Shown: piece by piece, positions 10,101-18,749 of the stretch
Layout of the letters: each line of letters begins with the position of its first letter
Numbering within the stretch: the stretch's first letter is position 1
DNA from: Kipferlia bialata
Taxonomy: Eukaryota; Fornicata
Length of the DNA: 20,858 nucleotides
NCBI GenBank assembly: GCA_003568945.1
Contig: BDIP01000350.1
Coordinates: 1 to 20,858, forward strand
Reading direction: 5' to 3'
Translations under genes and position numbers: made by a program
Notes under the pieces: generated by a model
What the model saw: the letters and a program-made list of their open reading frames with translations, nothing else
What the model was told of the DNA's origin: nothing
The model's database searches: none

Positions 10101-13100
10101 ATATACATATATATACCTTTTGACTAACCCCACAGGTGGGTCAGAGACACAGTGTCATCACATATATAGTAGGAGACTATCTGGTGTTACCGTGCTTGTA
10201 TAGCACATGGTCTATGCTGACCCTCTAGGTCGAGTGGGTCAGAGACACTGTGTCAGCAGAGTACACTGACAATGAGACTGGGGAGATACCCCCATCCCTC
10301 GTGTATTGGCACAGTACGTATGTGTATATTAGTAGTACATATACCTTGCAGTCTTTGGATCATGTCTATCAAACATTGATTCTACCTCCCTCCTAATAGG
10401 TCTCTGCACATACCATCCTATGACTGACATTATGTCATCTAACCTCCAGTCTCCACAGCGGAGTGGGACCCAAGTCCATAGACAGACATACCATATTCAT
10501 NNNNNNNNNNNNNNNNNNNNNNNNNNNNNNNNNNNNNNNGACATACCATATTCATACTATATATATTCCATATGTGATGTACCATATACAAACTGGATAC
10601 TATATATTTCTTCTAACCTCCAGTCTCCACAGCGGAGTGGGACCCAAGTACTGAGATAGACATACTGTACACATATTTTAGTAATTCTGTATACATGTTA
10701 AATACAATATATATAGTAAGTCTATAATATTGTATTGTCTACCCTTCAACCCCAGTCTCGATATACCATATACAAACTAAGCTATATACATGTCTTCTAA
10801 GCCCCAGTCTCCACAGCGGAGTGGGACCCAACTACTGAGATAGACATACTGTACACCTATTATAGTAATTCTGTATACATGTTATATACAATATATATAG
10901 TAAGTATATATTCTATGTATGTCTTCTGACCTCCAGTCTCCACTGCGGAGTGGGACCCAAGTACAGAACATGTCACAGGAGTGTATGGAGACACAATCAG
11001 AGATGGTACGCAGTCCCAGCTAATAGTCACTACACATATCACACAGATAAGCATATACCCATATTACCATATTCACTACCATTTGTCTCCAACGTCAGAG
11101 GTCTCTGCGAGACAGAGGTACCCAGGTGTCCTCTCAGACGTACTGGACGCAATAGGTATGTATGGATACTATAGTCATACTCACCTGATATGGAATCTTG
11201 CGGGTTGAGAGTTTGTACGTCCGTGTCCCCCTAAGTGTCAAAGACTACGTATATGATTTGTATGCTTCAGTTTGCTATTTGTAGTTGTACAAGATAGAGT
11301 ATATACTAAATACATACTATTCTACGAAAAGGTGCTCACCATATGCAATACATGGATTGTGTATGTGCTTCTTGCAGCTATTTGCATTTCTGCAATAGTA
11401 TATACTTAGTATATTGACTTCAATGAGTGCTCACCATATGTAATGTGTGGCTTGTGTCTGTGGGCCATCTGAAGTATAGAGAGAGAGGTATATTCATTAT
11501 GGACAATTCAATAGGCGCTCATTCCAGGCAATGCGTGGCTTGTGTCTGTGGGCCATGATCACTTGAACAACCACGCCTTGGAGACTTCAGGTGTGTGCGC
11601 ACATATATGTAGATATTGAATGAATGTCATTAGTGGTGTGTTCGTTTGCCAGCTCAGACCCCAGCTGCTGTGCGAATGAGTATTATATACGTACTCTGTG
11701 TAAATACTACACATCTACCTAATGTGTAGAGCATAATAATTCTGACCCCAGCTGCTGTCCAGCCATCCACAGCAGACAGACCAGTGACACTGATGTGAGT
11801 ATATACACAAATTTATCAGACAGACCAGTGACACTGATGTGAGTATATGTATAGTACTAGATACACACATATAAATATATATAGTAATATGTATTTATGT
11901 ACCATCCATCCACCGCAGACAGACCAGTGACACTAATGTAAGTATATGTATAGTACTAGATACACACACACATATATATATATAGCAATATGTATTTATG
12001 TACCATCCATCCACAGCAGACAGACCAGTGACACTGATGTGAGTATGCTCTGGTATATATATGTGTGTGAATAGTAAAAATCCATGTGTTAATGTAGGTA
12101 CATATACTTTGAATGAATGTATATATACATCAGCCATTTCCAGCAGACAGGCCAGTGACATTAATGTTAGTATATATATAGAACTAAATGTATATATATA
12201 TGTGTATTGTGTCTTAGTACCATCCATCACCAGTATAGTTCAATTATTGGATTATTCATTTCGTGCATACATATGAATCAGCCCTCGACAGCAGACAGGC
12301 CAGTGACATTAATGTAAGTGTATATATCTGTATTCTCTCTCACACACATATATATGCATTGTTAGTGCTATACCTAACATCAGGTATGGCATGAAGACTT
12401 GCATCTCCGCCTATGGCATGCTGGACATGGATGCATACACAGGGGGGAGGGTGTTCAACCTCAGCATAGATGAAGGTACCACGACGATACATTGTAGTAT
12501 ATATCTTGCGGCTATATTTGATAGACGCATAATCTAGTATTGGTTGTGTGTTCAAGCTCAGCCATTGTATCGGTGTATGTGATAGATCTCCCTGGGACAG
12601 TCTCACCCCCAGGTGATCTATCAGTAGAGACCTTTCTGGCCAGGCTGGCACCAAGGGATAACAGGAACATTAGGTGACATGTTGCTGTTTCCATTGTACA
12701 TACTATCTTACACATTATCGACTATATAGCTGCCTTCATTGTTTGATGATGATCACAGGGTATACGGGTATATATGGTGTTCACGTATACTATCTGATGC
12801 CAGTTCAGAGGACTACCGCATTGCCCTCTACCCTGGCATGCCCTTTGTAGAGATGGAACAGACCACTACTGGGGTGTACAGAAGGGCCATATCATACATG
12901 CCAAGTACGTTGGTGTTGAAATAACTATATTACTCTCCTCTCTCTTCAACGTACAATTGTCATTGTGTTGTATATTCATGTGTCTTGTGACTACTAATCC
13001 CAGTCCTTGTCCGGCTCCACTTCTTCTGTCTTGATACATTTGTATATATATACATATACTAATACAGAGACTCTATATGTATATACCCTTGTATTGTGTA

Positions 13101-13222
13101 TATACAGAGCATACCTCACCCCAGTGCTTGTCCTCCTCCCCTTCAGCTGTCTCTTCTGCTGTCTCATGTGCTGTGTGTGTAGAAGGGCATATCCACGCAG
13201 GAAGGGCAGTTCACTATTGTGA
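7171..13222 (+). CDS. Membrane-anchored calcineurin-like metallophosphoesterase (PAP/Dcr2 type), 17 exons
   Basis: Exons: 7171(?)-7189, 7332-7394, 7554-7597, 7997-8034, 8395-8458, 8719-8788, 9456-9523, 9634-9764, 10229-10313, 10937-11005, 11099-11155, 11528-11590, 11752-11794, 12384-12475, 12613-12673, 12759-12904 and 13125-13222 (TGA). Phases agree at every junction, giving about 400 residues. All metal-binding motifs occur in order: D-x-H in TITDLHLT (about residue 10), GD in DLVVNTGDIT (43), GNH in YLVTFGNH (77), His in LVYWHISTAEWD (194) and GHDH in LVSVGHDHLNNH (245), then YGMKTCISAYG typical of the Dcr2/PAP29-like group. The usual acidic residue after GNH is Ala (GNHADD). The end is a hydrophobic stretch (LVLLPFSCLFCCLMCCVC) with a basic tail, RRAYPRRK, so a membrane-anchored phosphatase is likely. 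The start codon and any signal peptide are unresolved. Introns contain decayed copies of exon ends. Confidence 0.82.
7236..7257 (+). repeat. Copy of the metallophosphoesterase motif-I exon start
   Basis: ACTAACCCCCAG plus AATCACTGACCTGCACCT at 7224-7253 duplicates the acceptor and first 18 bases of the exon at 7332, followed by divergent TA repeats. The functional copy is taken to be 7332 because only it continues in frame to the next donor. Confidence 0.75.
7688..7876 (+). repeat. Two decayed copies of the GD-motif exon end
   Basis: CCTGACCTGGTCGTCAACACAG (7688-7709) and CCCTGACCCGGTGGTCAACACAGGT (from 7853) repeat the 3' end of exon 7554-7597 (CCTGACCTTGTCGTCAACACAG). The 7853 copy keeps an AG|GT donor; in the 7688 copy the GT has become CT. 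Both lie inside the following intron. Because the second copy keeps its donor, which one is used cannot be decided from sequence alone. Confidence 0.75.
8267..8300 (+). repeat. Decayed copy of the exon at 8395
   Basis: CATGTCGATGTGTGT behind acceptor CTTCACCCCGCCAG repeats the start of exon 8395-8458 (CATGTTGATGTGTGTG). It then diverges and reaches a TGA in frame, so it is read as a relic. Confidence 0.6.
8593..8640 (+). repeat. Decayed copy of the GNH exon
   Basis: The stretch GCAACCACGCCGATGACCTG and what follows, to GATGAGGAGATA, matches exon 8719-8788 at nearly every base for about 45 bases. It then runs into TA repeats and has no donor. It keeps an AG just before it (AATAG), so the 5' part of the exon with its acceptor was copied upstream of the functional exon. 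Confidence 0.75.
8852..9213 (+). repeat. Minisatellite of five exon-end plus donor copies
   Basis: The 3' end of exon 8719-8788 with its donor (GGCATATCC..GAGGGGTACAGGTAA) is repeated at 8852-8874, 8927-8950, 9025-9048, 9106-9130 and 9187-9213, with spacing of about 75-98 bp. Each unit also carries a shared intron piece (GGTAGAAGTATGTG, TTGGTACAC). Four of the five keep CAGGT; the unit at 9106 has CAGAT. The original donor at 8789 is assumed to be used. Confidence 0.8.
9340..9369 (+). repeat. Second copy of the exon at 9456
   Basis: Acceptor CTCTCATACCAG and 30 bases encoding HTLIQDIVDR occur here and again at 9456-9485 with three base differences. Both copies keep a usable acceptor. Only the second continues in frame to a donor that fits the next exon (9523, phase 1). 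Confidence 0.7.
9857..10096 (+). repeat. Three decayed copies of the WVLDTHSGG exon end
   Basis: The tail of exon 9634-9764 (TGGGTACTAGATACACACTC..TCCCAG) recurs at 9857-9883 (TATGGGTACTGGATAGAGGA), 9945-9979 (TTGATATGGGTAACGTCC) and 10051-10096 (GGACACACACTCAGAGG..GTCCCAG). The first and last retain CAG|GTGT donors. Confidence 0.7.
10136..10169 (+). repeat. Decayed copy of the WVRDTVS exon
   Basis: GTGGGTCAGAGACACAGTGTCA after acceptor GACTAACCCCACAG repeats the start of exon 10229-10313 (AGTGGGTCAGAGACACTGTGTCA). It lacks the first codons and soon stops in frame. Confidence 0.7.
10450..10834 (+). repeat. Three tandem copies of the STAEWDPS acceptor/exon start
   Basis: CTCCAG|TCTCCACAGCGGAGTG occurs at 10450, 10624 and 10808 before the functional copy at 10937. 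The 10624 and 10808 units share a further 90 or so bases of intron (GAGATAGACATACTGTACAC .. CAATATATATAGTAAGT). A fragment, CCCCAGTCTCGATA, lies near 10751. Only the 10937 copy continues to a donor (11006) in the right phase. Confidence 0.8.
10501..10539. other. Assembly gap (39 N) with matching flanks
   Basis: The 39 undetermined bases are flanked on both sides by the same 16-mer, GACATACCATATTCAT (10485-10500 and 10540-10555). Either the contigs overlap and the gap has no real length, or a tandem repeat unit is missing. Confidence 0.95.
11345..11468 (+). repeat. Two decayed copies of the GHDH exon start
   Basis: The beginning of exon 11528-11590 (GCAATGCGTGGCTTGTGTCTGTGGGCCAT) is repeated at 11440-11468 (TAATGTGTGGCTTGTGTCTG) and more weakly at 11345-11369 (GCAATACATGGATTGTGTAT). 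In both the acceptor AG is lost (CATATG in place of TTCCAG). Confidence 0.7.
11809..12317 (+). repeat. Five tandem copies of an exon end with donor
   Basis: The tail of exon 11752-11794 (CAGACAGACCAGTGACACTGAT|GTGAGT) is repeated around 11819, 11919, 12017, 12145 and 12294. Later copies read CAGACAGGCCAGTGACATTAAT|GT. Several also carry the upstream CCATCCACAGCAGAC. Each keeps AT|GT at the donor position. The choice of donor does not change the reading frame as long as AT is the last dinucleotide. Confidence 0.8.
13004..13031 (+). repeat. Decayed copy of the membrane-anchor exon (upstream)
   Basis: CTACTAATCCCAG followed by TCCTTGTCCGGCTCCACTTC repeats acceptor and start of the terminal exon (TGCTTGTCCTCCTCCCCTTC at 13125). 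It soon meets a stop. Confidence 0.65.
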
Positions 13223-13871
13223 CTAGTACATTTTGATGTAGTATAGGAGCCTGCATATTAATATATATGTCCTCTCCTGTCTCATGTGTTGTGTGTGCAG
13301 AAGGGCCTATCCACGCAGGAGAGACGACTTGTCATGCTCAGTATAGTCAGTACACTTTGGTATAGTCCAAGAGGCTATTCATGTATAGTCTTCATATGTC
13401 TCCTTCTCCGAGTTCATGTGATCGTTCAAACGTGTATTGTAACAGTAAATGTAGTGGTATACGGTACATGAGCCTTGATATATTACTAATGGCGTCCTAC
13501 TTCTGATCTCAAGTTGGTTCAAACTGAAACCTCATCTCTATTTATATTACTACTGTAATAGAGCAAATATTCCTGACTATCTTTCATGACTATGTGTCTT
13601 GCGGAGGAGACGGTTCTGCTTATGACGGTGACGGTGGGGTGTATGGTGGAGAGAAGGAGGAGGAGGAGGAGAGGGAGGAGGATACTGGCGACTCAGATAC
13701 CATGCCGGACCCTAGAGGCGTGGACAGGAGGGGCAGAGCTGATATAAGGGTGTAGAGAGAGAGAGAGACAGGACACTGGAGGCGTGGACAGGAGGGGCAG
13801 AGCTGCCAGAAGAAGGGGAGAGAGAGTACGTAGAGGTATGAGAGAGGACTACTACTCTATGGGAGGTGTAC
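13223..13871. other. Convergent spacer with GA-rich repeat
   Basis: After the anchor-exon copy the spacer holds a GA-rich block (13648-13683) and a duplicated segment CGTGGACAGGAGGGGCAGAG at about 13718 and 13782. In one plus-strand frame 13615-13755 reads as an acidic Gly/Glu/Asp stretch ending in TAG, with no start or clear splice link. It may be 3' untranslated sequence of either convergent gene. Confidence 0.5.
13268..13349 (+). repeat. Downstream copy of the membrane-anchor exon
   Basis: CTCCTGTCTCATGTGTTGTG and the following bases repeat 13158-13201 and encode LMCCVCRRAYPRRRDDLSCSV before a TAG, instead of the RRAYPRRKGSSLL end of the main exon. It has its own AG (GTGTGCAG). It could be a relic or an alternative 3' end. 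Confidence 0.55.
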
Positions 13872-15084
13872 TTAGTTCGCATTTGAAAGAGAATGCATAG
13901 TACATTCAATAGACAACCCATGTCTCCTTATCCTACCTTTGTCCCACTCGTGAAGCTGTGCCCACACCCTCTGCTCATCTGGGTACACAAGCGCCTCGTT
14001 GAGTGTAAGAAGAGTGGCAACTACATCTGTGGTCTGGTTGACGGTATCTCGTCTAGTCACCAGTCTGCTCAGACACCTCCTATCACCTATGGAGGTGCAA
14101 CCTGTGTTGTCGTTGAACGTGGTGTCCTTTGACAGATGGATCCAGTCTCCACTGATGGTGTCATAGGCATGTATTCCCTTCTGCCCGAAGAGCACTATCA
14201 GCCGGCCAGCAGTCTGTGTATAAGAATGACATTCAAATACATAATATGTGCCCAATACAAGTACACTGAATGTAAATGCATATTCAACATACACATACCT
14301 GTGCCATACTGAAGTCTCCAAGACCCTGAGGCAGTAATCTATGCTCTGTCCAGCCGTGCTTGGGTGTGTAGGAGTGATGGGTCCTGTCTCCAGAGTGGAA
14401 CACATGTACCACACCATCCACTGCAGTGAAAGCATTGTATGCTGGGGACTTTCTCTTGTCTATGGTGATTGTGTACAGCTCTGCGTCAAAGAGGTAGGTG
14501 TTGCACTTATCATTGAACCAGACGGTGTGGTCTCTGAGAGCACATGCAGATGGGAAGTGGAGTGGGTACAGCCTCTTGGGCTCGCTCGTTGGAAGTGTGA
14601 CGTGAACTCCGTACCCATCAATGAAGGAGGTGGTTGTCGACAAGGAGACCCTACTCTCAACGCCGGCCTCGTAGCATCTGATGACACACATGGGGTAACC
14701 CCCGTCAACATCATCAAAGGTCTCTCTGACGTCTTGATGCCCTATCACCACCCCACCAACCTCTACCAGGCAGTCACACTCCGTCAGGGGGGCAGAGCTA
14801 GGCTCCCACACTGACTTCGTGGATAACTGGTACTCTGATCTGTCAATGGATACATCTGAGACATTGTCCTGGGGAAGAGCGAACTGTAGGTAACAGTCGT
14901 GGGTGAAGGTCCGAGCAGCAGCGAGGCATGTATCAGAGTCCATGAGATGCACAATGTTGGACCGTAACAGGCCTCTCTCATTGAGGTGGGGTAGATCAAG
15001 ACTAGTGAAGGTGACGGAGTCTACCTCAACGGCACTGCGGTGGTCTGCTCTCGCCTCAGAGTACCCGTAGGGCCTCTTTGCCAT
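13872..15084 (-). CDS. Kelch-like beta-propeller protein, two exons
   Basis: Exon 1 is 15084-14299 and exon 2 is 14213-13872 (TAA). The 85-bp phase-0 intron has donor GTATGT and acceptor CTTATACACAG. The product is about 375 residues, starting MAKRPYGYSEAR. The first true ATG is at 15084; the frame is open a little further upstream but only with GTG. The C-terminal half shows propeller strand patterns: AVDGVVHVFHSG..HHSYTPKHGWTEHRL, then AGRLIVLFGQKGIHAYDTIS-GDWIHL, the hydrophobic-strand, H-x-Y/A-Y-D, G-x-W layout of kelch blades. The segment HAYDTISG resembles HAYDTVSG in the gene at 16009-18322, so the three kelch-like genes here are probably related. No signal peptide or membrane segment is seen. 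The likely role is protein-protein binding; the partner is unknown. The gene is convergent with the phosphoesterase and divergent from the kelch pair. Confidence 0.75.
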
Positions 15085-15246
15085 GTGTGATATCACTCTC
15101 TGATTCGATTACGTGCTGACTGTAGAGGCAACCCTGGGGTCAGATACATTGGTAACATCTCTAACACAATGTGGCTAGATCAATATAGGATAACAAGTAT
15201 GACTCAATGTGGGAAGTTACCAGTGTGTTTGCTCCTTCTGTGATAG

Positions 15247-15269
15247 AGAAGAGGCTCTTCTCAGAAGAG
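15247..15269. repeat. Zigzag inverted repeat Z1
   Basis: AGAAGAG, G, CTCTTCT, C, AGAAGAG: three perfect 7-base arms alternating in orientation with single-base spacers. Confidence 0.9.
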
Positions 15270-15292
15270 CTCTGTGCTAATGCTGCTAGTTG

Positions 15293-15312
15293 CAGTAACT
15301 TACTGGCAGTAA
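15293..15312. repeat. Zigzag inverted repeat Z2
   Basis: CAGTAA, C, TTACTG, G, CAGTAA: perfect 6-base arms. The outer palindrome extends to 12-base arms (15294-15318) with one mismatch. Confidence 0.9.
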
Positions 15313-15434
15313 GCTACTAACCCAAGTGACGCCATCAAGTGTTATCGTTGAGAGTTCAACTGTAGTCAACAGTGGATAGGATCTCGACTGCAGTTCTATC
15401 TGCATGTTCTGAATACTATAGAGTGTAGAACACA

Positions 15435-15641
15435 ATGTGTAATATGCAGCAAGTGCAAAGTAACCGAGCTTACGACGGGGCTATAGGGAGCGGTATCAAG
15501 TTGAGACTATCAACAAAGGATGGGAGAGTAAGATGGACTCTAACTGTGGGGGGACAGAACCGCAAACGGATAGTATATATGAACTGCCCCATCTCGGTAT
15601 GGGCCACACCAGATACGGTGTACTACGCAGAGATTCAGTGA
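15435..15641 (+). CDS. Small hypothetical protein (68 aa), uncertain
   Basis: An ATG-to-TGA frame of 68 codons starts MCNMQQVQSNRAYDGAIG. The middle alternates polar and hydrophobic residues (LRLSTKDGRVRWTLTVGG, then IVYMNCPISVWATPDTVYYA), which looks like a run of beta-strands rather than chance sequence. I do not recognise a family. It could be an independent small gene, a remnant of a larger beta-rich protein, or a 5' exon of something downstream, although it has its own stop and no donor joins it to the gene at 16009. No copy is seen upstream of the tandem paralogue at 19035. Confidence 0.35.
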   Translation: MCNMQQVQSNRAYDGAIGSGIKLRLSTKDGRVRWTLTVGGQNRKRIVYMNCPISVWATPDTVYYAEIQ

Positions 15642-16008
15642 GAGTGTGGGGAGGACGGATACGAGTAGAAACTAATTCAGGATTATGTCACCGGATTCTA
15701 GGGAAACATCAAATCTTTCACGTGCTTGTGGGCCACAAGTTGTGGCGTACATACTCCAAACACATGCAATACTAGAGGGGCGCTGTCTCGTGTGGGATTC
15801 CGATTAATGTCCCTGTTGGGACTTCAGGTGTGAATAGTAATAGTGTCATTTTGAGGGTATCTTCGAATCTATGATTGTATACATATTAGATCTTCTACTG
15901 TATCAGTGCCACCCACTATACTGTAGAGTATACAGCAGAGGTTAAACAGTGATAGAGACTGGTGATGCCTGGAGTCTTTTCTCTACCTACCATACTTCAA
16001 ACCACTGA
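15642..16008 (+). other. Spacer before the first tandem kelch gene
   Basis: No supportable gene. It contains the zigzag repeat 15726-15745 and a short hairpin, TATACT-GTAG-AGTATA, near 15918-15933. Promoter and 5' leader of the gene at 16009 are expected here but not recognised. Confidence 0.5.
15726..15745. repeat. Zigzag inverted repeat Z3
   Basis: TTGTGG, G, CCACAA, G, TTGTGG: perfect 6-base arms. Confidence 0.9.
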
Positions 16009-18322
16009 ATGGGACCATTCCTAAGCCGTTCCACTACTGGACGTGCCCAAAGGCTCTCCATCCCCACTGAGGCTCATACTCTGTCAGGCCTCGCTGCCTC
16101 TCTGTGGGATGAGGGGTTCCCTTCACTCACTGCACTCTTAGGTATTACTGTTGAGAAGTGAGTCAAACATATACTTATGTTACCGCTTGAGTCATGGTCC
16201 ACTATATGGATAGTCTCAGAATCATAGTTTGTATCAGCCAATACCTCTCCTCACTTCTAGACGCCATGGCTGCAGAGTCCTGTGGAGAGTGGAAGAAGGG
16301 GAGGGTACCCCCTTGGATGGAAGGCAAGACCCATGGTGTCATCAAGTGCAGCTGTGACAGGGTTTCTCTACAGTACGAGAGAGACACGTCAGGATTCAGA
16401 CTTGGTGAATTCAGACACATGGGTGATGGCAGGTATGGACCGTATCAAACATTCATACAGCACTTACTATGTCCACATTCCTACTACAACTTTGCTCCAA
16501 ATTGGCCTCCAATATGGTTACTAATAGTAACTTACAATATATACATGAGTATAACAGCAGTGTCCTATCGAGTCATGCTGACTTCTGTGAGCACATGCCC
16601 AGAGACATGATTGCCACCGAGCAGTCGGAGAAGTCCTCTAACATCCCTCTCTACCTGTTGCATCAGGAGTTTTCGAGTATCAACAGTCTTCTCGAGAGAA
16701 TGGATCAGGTATATGTGCAATCATACAGACAGGATGGCACTGCGAAGCGATAGTCGACTCGACACTATATGAGTCACTCATATATACAAGTAGAAACACT
16801 TATAGAAGGATAGTTGTGATATATTCCTCGCTCATTTATCTTAAGGTCACCGGTGGCACGTGGGATGTCCTGCAAGCTCCTATCCGCAACGTTGGAGGTG
16901 AGTAAAGGACATATACATGAAAGAGAAGTGGCAACTTCTGTCAAAGATTGTTGGTATGCATAGAGGAGAATGACTGTCGTTGTGTCTCACTCTCAGTTGG
17001 GGTAATTGAGTGTGCGGGGTGTGGAAAGTGTAGAGTGTTGTACACTGTCATGGACGTCACTAGACTCAGACGGTTCCACCAAAGTCTCTTCTGTCCTACA
17101 AAGCGCTTTGACTGTCATGATCCAGCGTGTCCTGCTAATAGCAGTGCTAGAACCCATGGTATAGGTGAGTAACTAAGTTACTCACTGAGTAACTGTAGCA
17201 CTGGGATCCAAACTAGTTACCAGGAAGTACAGTCTCTCCCTGTTACACTCCTATGGAGACTCTAACACAGACGTTTACTGTCACCGTGTAATTCCATCAC
17301 GTCGCCCTAAGTACACGGAGACTCTATTGTGTGTACTGGGACCGTCGGAAGCTCTCTTTTGTGAGAACCACTCTGATGAGAAGAAAAGGCGCCTCTGTGT
17401 GTTGACAATACCAACGACTGGAAGCAGGGAAAGTAGGTCACACTACACAAGAGAGTTCATAAGACTGCCCCCTGGTATGGGTTTCCCTTATTTAACGTGT
17501 GCAGAGAGGCGTAATGATGGAATTCAGATGGGAGCGGAAGTGATTCTTACTCTAAAGTCGGAGAAGTACTGGGTGTATGCACTCTCTCTGGATTCGTATA
17601 CCTGGAGGTGTCTTCCTAGCTCTCCTGAAACACAAGGGTCACTGGAAGAGACACCAGTGTGGCATTGGGAGATTGAACTGGAACCAGTGTTTGCACTGGA
17701 TGGATGCTTACACCTGGTAGGAAGTGGATCCTATTCCGGTCAGCGGAGTGATGTACATACTGTACATTGGAGGCTAGATCTTGAGACCAATGAGTGGTGT
17801 AACGTGCCTGTTCCTTTCCCACAGAGTGACTCTTTCCACCTCTCTGGGGGCAGCACTCAGACTGAGTGGTGTGTCGTTGGATGTACTGTATATGCATTGC
17901 ATGGTCAGATGCTTCTTGGTACGTACACAGATCAGTCTGGGTGGCAGATAGTAGTTACCCCAAGGAGGTCGGAATACCCACCCCCCAATGATTGGTGCCA
18001 CTTCTACTCTGGAGCCGTAGCAGTTGGCCGGTATATTGTACGGTTACGAAACCAGAGAGACATCTACACAGTGATACCTGCGGTGTACCATGCCTACGAT
18101 ACAGTGTCTGGTGAGACGGAGGTATGGTTGGGTGACAGACGTCTATCGGGTGTTCTGACAAAGGGGAACGCTGTTTATCCAATTTGGGTAACTGCGGATT
18201 TGGCGGGATACAGATGTCTCTTCTTCCTCCAGATTGGAGAGAAACTGAGGTGGAAGGATGAGCTTTCAGTGAATCTGGTAAGACAGGAGTTCGGAAGGTC
18301 AGACCCGGAGGGGTACATGTGA
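16009..18322 (+). CDS. Cys-rich plus kelch-like propeller protein, paralogue 1 (6 exons)
   Basis: Exons: 16009-16141, 16261-16432, 16561-16708, 16846-16897, 16964-17164 and 17217-18322 (TGA). Phases are 1, 2, 0, 1, 1, giving about 600 residues. Start is MGPFLSRSTTGRAQRLSIP. The N-terminal third has two Cys clusters: KCSCDR (exon 2) and ECAGCGKC followed by FCP, DCH and PACP (exon 5), which may bind zinc. The last exon (368 codons) is a kelch-like propeller: CVLTIPTTGSRESRSHYTRE, SLDSYTWRCLPSSP, RLDLETNEWCNVPV, VYHAYDTVSGETEVW. The D-x-Y/T-x-x-W pattern recurs once per blade. The predicted role is a binding scaffold, probably cytosolic since no signal peptide or membrane segment is seen. The gene at 19035 repeats the exon plan exactly. 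The acceptor of the last exon (ACTAG, 17216) was chosen because it alone restores the frame. Confidence 0.8.
16518..16537. repeat. Imperfect zigzag inverted repeat
   Basis: TTACTA, A, TAGTAA, C, TTACAA: one mismatch in the third arm. It lies in intron 2 of the first tandem kelch gene, just upstream of the acceptor. Confidence 0.7.
16766..16784. repeat. Single-base-centre palindrome
   Basis: TATATGAGT, C, ACTCATATA: perfect 9-base arms in intron 3 of the first tandem kelch gene; no third arm. A smaller one, GTCGA, C, TCGAC, sits just upstream at 16753-16763. Confidence 0.9.
17166..17194. repeat. Zigzag inverted repeat Z4 at a 5' splice site
   Basis: TGAGTAACT, A, AGTTACTCA, C, TGAGTAACT: perfect 9-base arms, the longest of the set. 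The first arm overlaps the GTGAGT donor of intron 5 of the first tandem kelch gene (donor begins at 17165). Confidence 0.92.
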
Positions 18323-18417
18323 ATATGAAGAGCAGTCAGGGGATAGGAATAGATCATACAGAGGGCCGAGAGGTCCAGAGACAGAAATATGCGAGAATTG
18401 TGATACTGTGGAGAGGG

Positions 18418-18437
18418 TCAGAGGCTCTGACTCAGAG
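18418..18437. repeat. Zigzag inverted repeat Z5
   Basis: TCAGAG, G, CTCTGA, C, TCAGAG: perfect 6-base arms. Both overlapping palindromes extend to 7-base arms. Confidence 0.9.
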
Positions 18438-18649
18438 CTACATCCACTGGGCATATTATGATTCTTGTAACTTGTGACTACTTATACATTCTAAACAGTG
18501 GCATTGTCAACCTCAATGCCAGTAGCAGTGTGTCATAGACTGTCTCTATTAGAGTGTGTATTAGGATGATATTATCCGGATCAACACAGTAGACCTTCAA
18601 AGTCACTCACTGTTGTGAGTCACAAGAGGATGAGATGGTTTCACACGAA

Positions 18650-18672
18650 TCAGACAGTGTCTGATTCAGACA
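18650..18672. repeat. Zigzag inverted repeat Z6
   Basis: TCAGACA, G, TGTCTGA, T, TCAGACA: perfect 7-base arms. The first palindrome extends to 10-base arms (18647-18667), the second to 9 (18656-18674). Confidence 0.92.
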
Positions 18673-18749
18673 CTCAGTTAACCTCAGTGCAAATGCTGAA
18701 TTCTCCACTCTTCCTCTCAAAGCAGATCATATCTCTGGGGGAACTAGGG

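Larger units (their letters stand above)
15085..15434. other. Divergent intergenic region with two zigzag inverted repeats
   Basis: No coding sequence is seen. The region separates the minus-strand kelch gene from the plus-strand genes and must hold at least one promoter; no TATA or Inr element can be named with confidence. It contains zigzag repeats at 15247-15269 and 15293-15312 (listed separately). Confidence 0.55.

Noticed and set aside
10400-10475. Exon reading SLCTYHPMTDIMSSN after acceptor TCCTAATAG
   Set aside because: It has no downstream donor that keeps the frame; skipping it joins VYWH directly to STAEWDPS, as expected for the family.
14341-14814. Plus-strand frame of 157 codons
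   Set aside because: It is the antisense of the kelch-like gene, which has propeller motifs and a clean intron.
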